35,736 nucleotides of DNA, taken from positions 1 through 35,736 of the forward strand of contig WGNO01000044.1 of NCBI GenBank assembly GCA_016124525.1, in the 5' to 3' direction. The stretch's first letter is position 1, and each line of letters begins with the position of its first letter. The position numbers were made by a program, and so were the translations under genes. Source of the DNA: Nostoc sp. RI_552 (GTDB lineage Bacteria > Cyanobacteriota > Cyanobacteriia > Cyanobacteriales > Nostocaceae). Under the pieces are notes generated by a model. The model worked only from the letters and a program-made list of their open reading frames with translations. It ran no database searches and was not told where the DNA came from. Below are positions 17,401 to 25,440 of this stretch, in pieces.

Positions 17401-19135
17401 TGCTGCTCGTAAAGGTGTAAACATAGCTTTTGCACAAGGTACAGATTGGCAAACACCAGTGGGTAGTTATTTTACCGCCAAACCCCTGGGTCAAACTGCA
17501 AGCATTGCTTATGTTTATCCAGCCGCCGTTAATTCCTACATCGGTATTGGTCGCACTGTATTCCGCTTATTCCCCAAAGTCTTCGAGGACTTGAAGATTA
17601 ATAATCTTTATAACCGTGCAGCTGATGTCGAGAAATTAGTTTATCCCCGTAATTTTTCTAAACTCTCCACCAGACAACTAGAAACCCTAGAAAAAGAACT
17701 CTTAAATGATTCCCTGGCGATGTTTGAAAGTGAAATCGCCTTCGCCAGATACATGACAGCAATTTTCCGAGATGATTTTCAAGTCAAACCTCAATGTGTC
17801 TTTGGCTATAGCTTAGGTGAAACCAGCATGATGGTAGCCCAAGGAGTTTGGAGTGATTTTGAAGGCGGTAGTAACACCTTGAATTCATCACCTTTGTTTG
17901 GGGATAAATTATCTGGGGCTAAAAATGCTGTCCGTCAGTATTGGGGGTTAAAAGATACCAGAGAATTACAAGGAGATAACTTCTGGGCTACTTATGTACT
18001 CATGGCTACTCCCTCTCAGGTGCAAGAATGTCTCAAACATGAGCAGCGAGTTTATTTAACTCAAATCAATACATCAGAAGAAGTCTTAATTGCTGGTGAA
18101 AAAACAGCCTGTGAGAGAGTGATTAAAACCCTTGGTTGTAACGCTTTCCCCGCACCCTTTGACCATGTAATTCATTGCGAAGCCATGGTGTCAGAGTACG
18201 AAGAAATCGCCAAAGTTAATAGCCTACCAACACAAAACCTACCAGGAATAACTTTTTACTCTGCTGCTGACTACCAGCCTATTCTACTTGAGAGAAATGT
18301 CATCGCTAGTAGCATAGCCACCGGATTATGCCAACAACTTGATTTTCCACGATTAGTCAACCGTATCTATGACGATGGCGTAAAAATATTTGTGGAAGCT
18401 GGGGCTGGTGGAGTTTGTTCTCGATGGATTAGTAAAATCTTAGAGAATAAAGAACACATCACCGTATCCCTCAATCGTAGAGGTATGGATGACCATACTT
18501 TAATAGTTAAAGCTTTAGCAAAACTTGTCAGCCATGGAGTCAATTTAGATTTATCTCCCCTGTACAATCTCACCACTGCACCAAGGAAACAAAACAAACT
18601 AACCCTGAGAAAAGTTACCTTGGGTAATAAATCAGTTACTCAAACTATATTGAGTGAAGAAAATCGCCAAGCCTTCCAAAATATCGCCAGCAACCTCAAC
18701 AATTATCGTGTTAAGGAACTGCATCAAAATATACAATTATCTAGAAAATCAGAAAATCTTGATTCTCCTCAAAACCTGAACAAAAATATTGCCCCATTGC
18801 CAACTCCACCAGGAGAAGATTCAACAAAAAATATCATGGAACACGGTTTTGAATCTCCAGAAGAATTACAATCTTCTGAGTCAGTCGGCTCTTGGGAACT
18901 CACAACCCTCCCACCAATTGTGTCATCTCCAGCTATAAACAATCAACTTGATAACACAATTAGAATGCTTGAATTAAACAAAACTCAGTACCAACAACTA
19001 AACGATAACAATTACCGCCTCATTAAAAATCACACAGCTTTTCTACAAGCTAGAAACAGTTTTAGTAAACAAATGAGTGAAATCATTCAATTACAATTAA
19101 CCTGTGCCGAAAACTTACTGAATGAACACACTTGA
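14429..19135 (+). CDS. hglC: HglC, PfaC-like ketosynthase with chain-length factor and acyltransferase-like domain
   Basis: 1568 aa. The first KS (1 to about 450) is complete: Cys199 in DAACSSS, His334 in ECHATGT, His371 in ANVGHLL. A second KS fold (about 465-940) is a chain-length factor: the cysteine position reads TAGENSA, so Glu667 replaces Cys, and the HGTGT histidine is replaced (VNGSG). An acyltransferase-like domain follows (about 1030-1340), with Ser1128 in GYSLGET and a later His1249. The tail (about 1345-1568) is low-complexity and ends in a Gln/Asn-rich helix resembling the two HglE helices. PfaC-type proteins normally carry dehydratases after the CLF; here an AT-like domain takes that place and DH is on HglD. 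The KS/CLF pair should elongate and set chain length. A good ribosome site precedes the ATG. Confidence 0.9.
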   Translation: MAKIAIIALSCLFPDAKNPEEFWQNLVSQKDARTSANIAEIGVDPSIFYHPVKGTPDKTYSLKGGYIRDFKFDASEYNLPPELLAGLDDTFQWSLYAAKQAITNGGYWGNHNILAKCGVILGNLSFPTKLSYQLFSPIYQQAIAPAVQELLQNENFNLATLPTGTQASVYNAMISGLPASIVAQALSLSRINLCLDAACSSSFYAIKLASHYLSSHKADMMLAGAISCADALFVRMLFSGVQGFAEDGTSRPLDKTSRGLIPGDGVGMVLLKRYADAVRDGDNILATICGNGLSNDGRGKHLLSPNTRGQVLAFERAYHEAKISPQSIDYLECHATGTLLGDTTELNSIATFFGEHQASPLVGSAKANVGHLLTAAGMVGLTKVIMSMSEGVIPATIDIDAPLASDNNIISSDNIVRKTIPWPNNNTPIKRAAISAFGFGGTNSHLVIEQGTTNLDINLDVPVPQAKIAIVGMDAFFGGCNGLDAFERSIYEGIQHFIPLPPCRWQGIDQQTNLLKECGLTDGKPPIGAYIQDFEIDTLACKIPPNEVEKINPQQLLMLKVANRAVQDAGLKEGGNVAVIVAAETEFSVHQLQQRWNLPWQVKAGLLTDNIVLPDQDLAQLERVVKDSIHHPVETGEYVSHIANIMASRISALWNFTGPAFTMTAGENSALKALEVAQMLLATGEVEAVVLGAIDLAGGVENVLLRSRLAKVNQGINTLSFDENADGWMVGEGAGAIVLKGYDTAQKEHQRIYAVLDAVTFAQSTNDACQQAFDLAKIQPQEINYVEVNGSGIPEQDQGEIMGLLQAYPKTGNGLQCAIGSIKANIGHTYTASGIASLIKTALCLYYRYIPATPQWSGAKTPELWEGSPFYVATESRPWFVDKGATRRIAAINSIGIDETCAHIILSEDPEQKERESKYLEQMPFHLLPIAGENQNNLQEVLNQLQKSIEDSSCLPSTASQTFTTFKEHSQPKYALAITGRNKKELLKQIDAARKGVNIAFAQGTDWQTPVGSYFTAKPLGQTASIAYVYPAAVNSYIGIGRTVFRLFPKVFEDLKINNLYNRAADVEKLVYPRNFSKLSTRQLETLEKELLNDSLAMFESEIAFARYMTAIFRDDFQVKPQCVFGYSLGETSMMVAQGVWSDFEGGSNTLNSSPLFGDKLSGAKNAVRQYWGLKDTRELQGDNFWATYVLMATPSQVQECLKHEQRVYLTQINTSEEVLIAGEKTACERVIKTLGCNAFPAPFDHVIHCEAMVSEYEEIAKVNSLPTQNLPGITFYSAADYQPILLERNVIASSIATGLCQQLDFPRLVNRIYDDGVKIFVEAGAGGVCSRWISKILENKEHITVSLNRRGMDDHTLIVKALAKLVSHGVNLDLSPLYNLTTAPRKQNKLTLRKVTLGNKSVTQTILSEENRQAFQNIASNLNNYRVKELHQNIQLSRKSENLDSPQNLNKNIAPLPTPPGEDSTKNIMEHGFESPEELQSSESVGSWELTTLPPIVSSPAINNQLDNTIRMLELNKTQYQQLNDNNYRLIKNHTAFLQARNSFSKQMSEIIQLQLTCAENLLNEHT

Positions 19136-19158
19136 TTGGGAGTATGAATTAGGTTAAA

Positions 19159-19260
19159 GCAAAGGCGCAAAGGTATAAAGAAACTTCCTGTAATTCAGGA
19201 ACCCCAACTATTCTAATCCCGGAAGATAATTTCTATTTTCCCCACCTTTGCGTCGTTTGC
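19159..19260. repeat. Inverted repeat of the GCAAAGGCGCAAAGG type
   Basis: GCAAAGGCGCAAAGGT (19159-19174) pairs imperfectly with ACCTTTGCGTCGTTTGC (19244-19260). TTCCTG-TAATT-CAGGAA in the interior can form a second stem. The motif is a frequent dispersed palindrome in cyanobacterial intergenic DNA. It lies between hglC and hglA and might form a stem in the shared transcript. Confidence 0.5.
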
Positions 19261-19361
19261 AATTCCTTAAAAAAACTAGCTGTGACAACAAAAATACCAC
19301 TGTAAAAGAACCAAAACCAATACTTAATAAACCACCATTAAAAACTTGAGGTATAACTACA

Positions 19362-21032
19362 GTGACACCCCTAGACACACTACCGGATAAGTATAATAAC
19401 TTAAAATTTTCTATTTCTTTCCATAGTCAAAACCTCACTTGGAAAGGTTGTTTGAATAGTATATCTTTTCACAAGTCAGGGATAAAAGATAAATTACTAG
19501 CATTAGATAAACCTTGTTACATTGTCAAAAGTGCGGGAAAAATTGGTGTAACTAACGAAGGCTACTTATGTTCTCCTGAAAATAACACAACTTCACAAAC
19601 AGAATTTCTCACCTTTATTCCCCCGGCCACAGTGCAACAATTAGGAGACCCAAATTTCCTAGCTGTTCATGGGGTGAAATATGCCTATGTTACTGGCGCC
19701 ATGGCTGGTGGTATAGCCTCGGAAGAAATGGTGATTGCTCTGGGAAAAGCCAAGATTTTGAGTTCTTTTGGTGCAGGTGGTTTACCTCCAGAACGTTTAG
19801 AAACAGCCATTAAACGCATTCAAGCAGCTCTACCTTATGGGCCCTACGCCTTTAATTTAATTCACAGCCCTAACGACATGGCAATTGAACGCCGTGCTGT
19901 GAACTTATACCTTAAATATCAGGTAAGAACAGTAGAAGCTTCGGCATTTTTAGATTTAACCCCCAACATAGTTTATTACCGAGTTGCAGGATTAAGTTTA
20001 AATGATGCTAATCAAATTGAAATCAAAAATAAAGTTATCGCCAAAGTTTCTCGTCGAGAAGTAGCCAGCAAATTTCTCCAACCACCACCAGCCAAAATTC
20101 TCCAAGAACTACTAGAACAAGGATTAATCACTGACTTACAAGCTAAACTCGCAGCTAAAATTCCCATGGCTGATGATATTACCGTCGAAGGGGATTCTGG
20201 CGGACATACAGATAATCGTCCTTTAGTGTGTTTATTACCTTCTATTATTGCTTTGCGGAATGAAATCCAAGAACAATTTCATTACAACCAAGTGATTAGA
20301 ATTGGAGTAGCTGGGGGAATTGGTACACCACAATCAGCTTTAGCAGCTTTTATGATGGGTGCTGCTTACATCATGACTGGCTCCATTAATCAATCTTGTG
20401 TTGAATCAGGAGCTTGTCAACATACCAAAAAATTATTAGCTCAAGCAGAAATGGCGGATATGATTATGGCCCCAGCCGCCGATATGTTTGAAATGGGGGT
20501 GAAGCTACAAGTCCTCAAACGTGGGACAATGTTCCCTATGCGAGCGCAAAAATTGTACGAACTATACCGCAATTATAACTCAATTGAAGATATTCCTTTG
20601 GCGGAAAGAGAAAAATTAGAAAAGCAAATTTTTCGCAAAACTATTGCTGAAGTCTGGGAAGGAACCGCAACTTATTTATCCCAGAAAAATCCTCAAAAAC
20701 TAGGTAAGGCAGTTAATAATCCTAAGCTGAAAATGGCGTTGATTTTTCGCTGGTATTTAGGCTTATCTTCCCGTTGGTCTACCACTGGGGAAAAAGGTAG
20801 AGAAGTGGATTATCAAATTTGGTGTGGCCCAGCCATGGGTAGTTTTAATGATTGGGTTCGCGGTTCATATTTAGCTGAACCAAATAATCGCCGGGTAGTT
20901 GATGTTGCTGATCATATTATGACTGGAGCAGCGTTTTTATATCGCATTCAAAGCTTAAAAATTCAGGGGATGGAAATTCCTGATGATTACAGTCACTATT
21001 GCCCGACTCATTCTCATTTATTGGAGATATAA
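19362..21032 (+). CDS. hglA: HglA, PfaD-like FMN-dependent enoyl reductase
   Basis: A 556-aa standalone enoyl reductase of the PfaD (2-nitropropane-dioxygenase-like TIM barrel) family that reduces trans-2-enoyl intermediates on the PKS carriers using FMN. Diagnostic parts are [10 protein letters not shown] (about 111-120), [14 protein letters not shown], the [11 protein letters not shown] motif with His282, and the flavin-phosphate-binding [15 protein letters not shown], then the C-terminal PfaD-specific half beginning [18 protein letters not shown]. The start is GTG at 19362 with GAGG ten bases upstream. The stop is 2 bp before hglB, so translation is probably coupled. It is the only ER of the cluster, working in trans. 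I am sure of the family; the symbol hglA follows the naming of the PCC 7120 cluster from memory. Confidence 0.85.
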   Translation: MTPLDTLPDKYNNLKFSISFHSQNLTWKGCLNSISFHKSGIKDKLLALDKPCYIVKSAGKIGVTNEGYLCSPENNTTSQTEFLTFIPPATVQQLGDPNFLAVHGVKYAYVTGAMAGGIASEEMVIALGKAKILSSFGAGGLPPERLETAIKRIQAALPYGPYAFNLIHSPNDMAIERRAVNLYLKYQVRTVEASAFLDLTPNIVYYRVAGLSLNDANQIEIKNKVIAKVSRREVASKFLQPPPAKILQELLEQGLITDLQAKLAAKIPMADDITVEGDSGGHTDNRPLVCLLPSIIALRNEIQEQFHYNQVIRIGVAGGIGTPQSALAAFMMGAAYIMTGSINQSCVESGACQHTKKLLAQAEMADMIMAPAADMFEMGVKLQVLKRGTMFPMRAQKLYELYRNYNSIEDIPLAEREKLEKQIFRKTIAEVWEGTATYLSQKNPQKLGKAVNNPKLKMALIFRWYLGLSSRWSTTGEKGREVDYQIWCGPAMGSFNDWVRGSYLAEPNNRRVVDVADHIMTGAAFLYRIQSLKIQGMEIPDDYSHYCPTHSHLLEI

Positions 21033-21034
21033 AA

Positions 21035-22510
21035 ATGACTCTAAAAAAAACTGATACTTCCGCAGATATTCAAGCATGGTTGGTGGCTAATTTGGCTGAG
21101 TTAATTGGGGTAGAAACTGATGAAATAGATATTAGTGAAAATTTAGAAACCTATGGTTTAAATTCAGCCCAAGCTATGACTTTGGTTAGCAAATTAGAAA
21201 AAATGTTGGGATTTCAACCATCTCCTGTTCTTCTGTGGCATTATCCCAATATTAAATCTCTTTCACAACGTTTAGCTGAAGAATTACAAGATAGCCAAGT
21301 TAATTCTTTAGTTCTCAATTTAGCTGCTGAAGTTGTCCTTGACTCCGCTATCAATCCTGACAATGCAGTGAGTGTGTTTGAGGGTGAACCCAAGGATATT
21401 TTTTTAACAGGGGGAACAGGCTTTTTAGGTGCTTTTATTATCCGGGAGCTACTACAGGAAACTGATGCAGATATATATTGCTTAGTACGTGCTGCTAATG
21501 CTGAAGAAGGCAAAAGCAAACTCCAACATAATTTGACAACTTATGCACTTTGGGATGATAAGTTTAATTCTCGCATTATTCCCGTTGTTGGTGATTTAGC
21601 TCAACCACTTTTGGGTATTCCCTCTCAGGAGTTCCACATCTTAGCTGGCAATATTGATACTATTTATCACAGTGCGGCTTTGCTAAATTATGTTTATCCT
21701 TATTCAGCACTGAAAACAGCCAACGTTTTGGGCACTCAAGAAGTTTTGAGATTAGCTTGTCAGACTAAAGTCAAACCTGTACATTATGTTTCTAGTGTAG
21801 CAGTTTTTGAATCAACTGCTTATGCTGGTCATTTGGTGGAAGAACAGGATGAATTTAATCATTGGGAAGGTATTTATCTTGGTTATTCTCAGACTAAATG
21901 GGTTGCAGAAAAGTTAGTTAAGGTCGCTCGTGACCGAGGTTTACCTGTAACTATTTACAGACCACCATTAATTTCTGGAGATAGCAAAACAGGTATTTGC
22001 AATACCCATGATTTTATCAATTTGATGACTAAGGGCTGTCTACAAATGGGAAGCTTTCCCGATGTGGATTATATGTTAGATATGTCTCCTGTGGACTATG
22101 TAAGTAAAGCCATTGTTTATCTATCAAGACAGAAAGAATCCATTGGTAAAGCATTCCATTTACAACATCCTCAACCCATTTCTTTAAAAGATTTAGTAGA
22201 ATGGGTGCGGAGTTTTGGTTATCCTGTTAAGATGATTTCCTACGAAGAATGGCAAGCAGAGTTAATCAATAATGTCTCTTCTGTAGATAATCCTTTATAC
22301 ACCCTGCGTCCTTTCTTGTTAGAACGTTGGTCTGATGAACAACTAACTATTCCCGATTTGTATCTGCAAGCAAGAAGACCAATTATTAGCTGTCAGGAAA
22401 CTCTCAAAGCCCTTGCAGGTAGTTCCATTGTTTGTCCGCCTATTGATTCGCAATTACTAATGACTTACACATCCTACTTGATTCAAAGTGGCTTTTTGAC
22501 ACTTGCCTAG
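21035..22510 (+). CDS. hglB: HglB (HetM), acyl carrier plus thioester reductase
   Basis: About 491 aa. Residues 1-85 are an acyl carrier with Ser44 in YGLNSAQ. Residues about 122-491 are a reductive-release (Lys2/CAR-type) thioester reductase with the NADPH motif [18 protein letters not shown], and Tyr284/Lys288 in YSQTK. It would take the finished chain from HglE/HglC and release it as aldehyde, then alcohol, giving the fatty alcohol aglycone of heterocyst glycolipids. I chose ATG 21035, which has GGAGA at 21023-21027; the frame extends to 20999, but that part overlaps hglA and is not carrier-like. It ends the plus-strand hgl block and converges with hetI across 473 bp; hetN would be expected in that gap. 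Confidence 0.9.
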   Translation: MTLKKTDTSADIQAWLVANLAELIGVETDEIDISENLETYGLNSAQAMTLVSKLEKMLGFQPSPVLLWHYPNIKSLSQRLAEELQDSQVNSLVLNLAAEVVLDSAINPDNAVSVFEGEPKDIFLTGGTGFLGAFIIRELLQETDADIYCLVRAANAEEGKSKLQHNLTTYALWDDKFNSRIIPVVGDLAQPLLGIPSQEFHILAGNIDTIYHSAALLNYVYPYSALKTANVLGTQEVLRLACQTKVKPVHYVSSVAVFESTAYAGHLVEEQDEFNHWEGIYLGYSQTKWVAEKLVKVARDRGLPVTIYRPPLISGDSKTGICNTHDFINLMTKGCLQMGSFPDVDYMLDMSPVDYVSKAIVYLSRQKESIGKAFHLQHPQPISLKDLVEWVRSFGYPVKMISYEEWQAELINNVSSVDNPLYTLRPFLLERWSDEQLTIPDLYLQARRPIISCQETLKALAGSSIVCPPIDSQLLMTYTSYLIQSGFLTLA

Positions 22511-22983
22511 TTTGTTTTTAGGTAAATTATATCTTGCACTGGGTGATGAGCAGTGACGGAATCATGCCAGTATAAACCATGATTTTCTGAGGGGCTGAAA
22601 ATTAGTAATATAACTTGAATTTGTGGTGGTGATATTAATCAACACCTCCCTCAAGGTTCATAGAACAACTTCCTCCTCGTCATCAGCCCCCAAACCCTCT
22701 TTTATCCGGGAAAGTGGCCGTCAAATTGGTTGTTTTCTCCAAGGATTACTCACCATTGTCGCTGATTTAAATGGCAAAGGCATTTGAAAAAATGCCTTAT
22801 TTCCATTCCCACCTCCTTCTTCTCCATCAATTGCTTTTAATAGCTCTTAAAGGGGTATTTTTTCTTAAGGGGCATAACTTCCTTGTTTTTCCCCCACGAC
22901 AATGTAAAAAACCTACCCTTGTGAGGGAGGGGGAGTAAAATCTTGATTTTTTCCCATATGATAAAAGATAAATAATACAGTGG
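22511..22983. other. hglB-hetI intergenic region without hetN
   Basis: The 473 bp between two converging genes are mostly occupied by the dispersed repeat listed next. No short-chain dehydrogenase frame, no RGSGR-encoding sequence and no recognisable hetN remnant is present. No strong terminator hairpin was found for either gene. Confidence 0.6.
22681..22930 (+). repeat. Dispersed repeat, copy 1
   Basis: This segment matches the reverse complement of 29631-29906 almost base for base, with small gaps; long matched runs include the CTCTTTT.TCCGGGAAAGTGGCCGT stretch, CTCCATCAATTGCTTTTAAT and GGCATAACTTCCTTG. A frame in copy 2 is open for 103 codons, but in copy 1 the same frame is broken by stops (for example TGA after GGCAAAGGCATT), so it is not a conserved gene here. 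It could be a degraded transposase tail or a nonautonomous element. Confidence 0.75.
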
Positions 22984-23712
22984 TTAATATTGCCAACACT
23001 TCAAATCACAATGATTACTGGCGACAACTACAGCAGCACAATAATTTTTACCGGGGGTTAACTCAAACAAACTCCAATTTTTAGATGTCTGCAATTGTGC
23101 AGGTTCGTTGGGATTGAGTAATATTTCAATTTGTTCTAACTGAGCTAGTCCTTCTCCAGTGGCTTTTAAATATGCTTCTTTACAAGTCCAATAACGGAAA
23201 AATATTTCTTGCTGTTGCTCTTGAGATAGCGATCGCATGACGGCGTATTCTCTAGGTAAAAAGAATCTTTTGGTCAGGGCTTCTACATCAGACATGGAGC
23301 GAATATATTCTAAATCTACACCGATTTCACTGTGATGATTCACTGCACATAAAGCTAACCCTTGGGAATGAGACAAGTTAAAGCATAAGCCACTTTGAGC
23401 TAAAGCATTGCCTAATATCGGTTTACCACGCTCTTGATAAGAAAACACCACTTGTTGCGGTTCTATACCTAAGTACCTAGCTAATATCCTCCGTAGGATA
23501 CCACGACCAGCGATAAAACGCTGCCGATGTTCTTGAAAGTGGAATCGGTTAGCACGAGCAACTTCGTCACTGGAGAGAGTTGCTAGCAAATTTTCTTGCT
23601 CTGCTGGTGATACATCAAGGTTAATTCGCCATATATGAACATCATTTGGTAATAAAGTCAAATTTGCCGATACAGGTAGCCACAAATGATTAAAATCCGT
23701 CATTGATTCCAT
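22984..23712 (-). CDS. hetI: HetI, Sfp-type 4'-phosphopantetheinyl transferase
   Basis: 242 aa. It transfers phosphopantetheine from CoA to the carrier serines of PKS/NRPS/FAS proteins; here the likely partners are the two HglE carriers and the HglB carrier. The family signatures are present: FNLSHSQGLALCAV (about 111-124), GVDLEYI with Mg-binding Asp133 and Glu135, and WTCKEAYLKATGEG (175-188, the WxxKEA motif). The length is normal for Sfp-type enzymes. ATG 23712 is used here; ATG 23703 (MTDFNHLW) is equally possible because no clear ribosome site distinguishes them. It is transcribed opposite to hglB, as in Anabaena PCC 7120, but without hetN between them. In other cyanobacteria a single such enzyme often serves both heterocyst lipids and general ACPs. 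Confidence 0.92.
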   Translation of the reverse strand: MESMTDFNHLWLPVSANLTLLPNDVHIWRINLDVSPAEQENLLATLSSDEVARANRFHFQEHRQRFIAGRGILRRILARYLGIEPQQVVFSYQERGKPILGNALAQSGLCFNLSHSQGLALCAVNHHSEIGVDLEYIRSMSDVEALTKRFFLPREYAVMRSLSQEQQQEIFFRYWTCKEAYLKATGEGLAQLEQIEILLNPNEPAQLQTSKNWSLFELTPGKNYCAAVVVASNHCDLKCWQY

Positions 23713-23817
23713 GAGTCACATTAACTTGGCATTTTGGCACACCTAATTTTAAAACCATAGATACACTATTTATGTGGGATACATTTCATGTGCAAAGTAC
23801 CAAAAATGAAAATCTTT

Positions 23818-23843
23818 GGATTAGTTACCGAAGTAACTAATCC
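23818..23843 (-). terminator. Strong intrinsic terminator of cysA
   Basis: GGATTAGTTAC and GTAACTAATCC form a perfect 11-bp stem. On the minus strand the loop is TTCG, the extra-stable UUCG tetraloop, followed by AAAGATTTTCATTTTT. It lies 116 bp downstream of cysA and upstream of hetI, so it insulates hetI from cysA transcription. T-rich DNA also follows on the plus strand, so it may work both ways. Confidence 0.8.
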
Positions 23844-23959
23844 ACTGATTTTTTATTGAAGAAATGGCAAAGTCAAAGCCATAGCCAACAACCCCAATTT
23901 CTCAAGGAAAGTGGAGTAACAAAATGTTTTTATATTGCAATTTAACTCTGACAAACTTT

Positions 23960-24976
23960 TTAAATTGAATAATATAGGGGAAAAGACTTAGTATCTTTGG
24001 GCTTGACATATACCCGTTCTTGTGGCTCTAAGTGTAACTCGTTAAAGCGATCGCGTGTTAAATGTGCTGCTACTACTTGCCCATCATCTAAAGTTAACTC
24101 TATCTGAATTTCCCAACCCAAGTGTATCAATCGAGTAACTGTAGCTGGTGCTGTACTACCATTAGCTTGTCTTTGAATTATCACATCTTGGGGACGTAAA
24201 AATACTTGGCTATGTGAAAAATTAAAGTCACCGCTTGGGAAAATATTTGAGGTATTAGATAAGACATTTACAGGGCCAATGAAACTCATGACAAATGCTG
24301 TAGCTGGATTGTCGTAAATTTCTGTTGGTGTTCCTATCTGTTCCACACGCCCTTTATTCATCACTACAACTTGATCGGAAACTTCCATCGCTTCTTCTTG
24401 GTCGTGAGTGACGAAAACAGTGGTAACATGAACTTCATCATGGAGGCGGCGTAACCATGCCCGCAAATCTTTACGCACTTTGGCATCCAGTGCCCCAAAT
24501 GGTTCATCTAGCAATAGTACTTTCGGTTCCACAGCTAGTGCTCTAGCTAATGCTACCCGTTGTCTTTGACCACCTGAAAGCTGTGATGGGTAGCGATGAC
24601 CTAATCCATTTAATTGGACTAACTCTAGTAATTGGTCTACCCGGGCTTTAATTTTTTTAGCTGGTATTTTGCGAATTTCTAACCCAAAGCCAATATTTTG
24701 TCGCACGGTGAGATGTTTAAACAAAGCATAGTGCTGAAAGACAAATCCAATATTTCGCTCTTGGACACTTTGATATGTAGCATCCTTTCCAGTTAAGAAG
24801 ATTTTGCCCTTATCTGGCATTTCTAAGCCGGCAATTAACCGCAACAAAGTGGATTTACCTGATCCTGAAGGCCCTAATAAAGCCACCAGTGAACCACTCT
24901 TGATTTCCAGGTTGACCTCATTAAGCGCTTGAAAGCTCCCGAAATTTTTAGATACATTCTCAACTACTATGCCCAC
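23960..24976 (-). CDS. cysA: CysA, sulfate/thiosulfate ABC importer ATPase
   Basis: 338 aa, peripheral inner-membrane ATPase of the sulfate permease. Walker A is GPSGSGKST with Lys41, the Q-loop lies in [14 protein letters not shown], the signature is LSGGQRQR, Walker B is [12 protein letters not shown], and the switch histidine is in VTHDQEEAM. Residues about 235-338 form a TOBE-type regulatory domain, with the [16 protein letters not shown] linker typical of CysA. The start is ATG 24976 ([15 protein letters not shown]). The permease genes cysT/cysW and the binding-protein gene are not next to it, so it is a detached ATPase gene; other CUT1-like ATPases resemble it, but overall similarity to cyanobacterial CysA is strong. 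A UUCG terminator follows it. Confidence 0.88.
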   Translation of the reverse strand: MGIVVENVSKNFGSFQALNEVNLEIKSGSLVALLGPSGSGKSTLLRLIAGLEMPDKGKIFLTGKDATYQSVQERNIGFVFQHYALFKHLTVRQNIGFGLEIRKIPAKKIKARVDQLLELVQLNGLGHRYPSQLSGGQRQRVALARALAVEPKVLLLDEPFGALDAKVRKDLRAWLRRLHDEVHVTTVFVTHDQEEAMEVSDQVVVMNKGRVEQIGTPTEIYDNPATAFVMSFIGPVNVLSNTSNIFPSGDFNFSHSQVFLRPQDVIIQRQANGSTAPATVTRLIHLGWEIQIELTLDDGQVVAAHLTRDRFNELHLEPQERVYVKPKDTKSFPLYYSI

Positions 24977-25173
24977 TGCTGCCCTACCTTTAGAACTAAT
25001 CTACGGCTTATCTCTCGGATTACCGTGCTTTACATATACCACACATAATATTGTTTCGGTTAATTTGAACTAGAGATTTTACCTACAAGTGTGAGAATCG
25101 AGAAACTTACCATGAGCAACAGTATTTTGTGAACAAGTTGGGGTGTTTTGCCCTCCTTCTCCTTTCTGGGACG

Positions 25174-25208
25174 GCCATTGGTCTCAGCCCTGGGCTGGAA
25201 CCAATGGC
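25174..25208 (+). promoter_or_regulatory. Strong hairpin in the chlP leader
   Basis: GCCATTGGT pairs perfectly with ACCAATGGC, and inside it CAGCCC faces GGGCTG around a one-base centre. The two stems are separated by a CT/GA internal loop. No T tract follows (AAAATA does), so it is unlike a simple terminator. It lies about 230 bp before chlP and 200 bp upstream of cysA. Confidence 0.5.
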
Positions 25209-25214
25209 AAAATA

Positions 25215-25286
25215 TAATTTAATTTTTAATTTAATTTTTAATTTAGTTTTTAATTTAGTTTTTAATTTAATTTTTAATTTAATTTT
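25215..25286. repeat. Six 12-bp tandem repeats (minisatellite)
   Basis: Six uninterrupted 12-bp units: two TAATTTAATTTT, two TAATTTAGTTTT, two TAATTTAATTTT. All are A/T except the single G in units 3 and 4. The array begins seven bases after the strong hairpin and lies in the leader of chlP. Such arrays change copy number by slippage. Confidence 0.95.
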
Positions 25287-25440
25287 GCCGATCCTCGTTA
25301 TTTATATCGAAGTTTTTGTATCGAAATATAAAGGAATATTGCGTTTAAGTCAAAACCTCAAACAAGAGGGGGAAATAAGGCAAAACTCCGTGATAGGATG
25401 CTGAGGATAATTGTTTTTATAAACTATTGGGAGAAGACCT

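Larger units (their letters stand above)
24977..25440. other. Divergent cysA / chlP leader region
   Basis: A 464-bp control region for two divergent genes. It holds a strong hairpin, a 12-bp tandem repeat (both listed) and the chlP ribosome site GGGAGAAG at 25430-25437. A 91-codon GTG-started frame at 25129-25404 spans the hairpin and the repeat; its middle is six four-codon repeats of N-L-(I/V)-F. It has no ribosome site and I do not call it a gene, although the repeat unit is frame-preserving. Confidence 0.55.

Noticed and set aside
25129..25404. 91-codon frame with N-L-(I/V)-F repeats
   Set aside because: GTG start without a ribosome site; the sequence is a translated AT minisatellite and a hairpin, and the frame lies in the leader of chlP.
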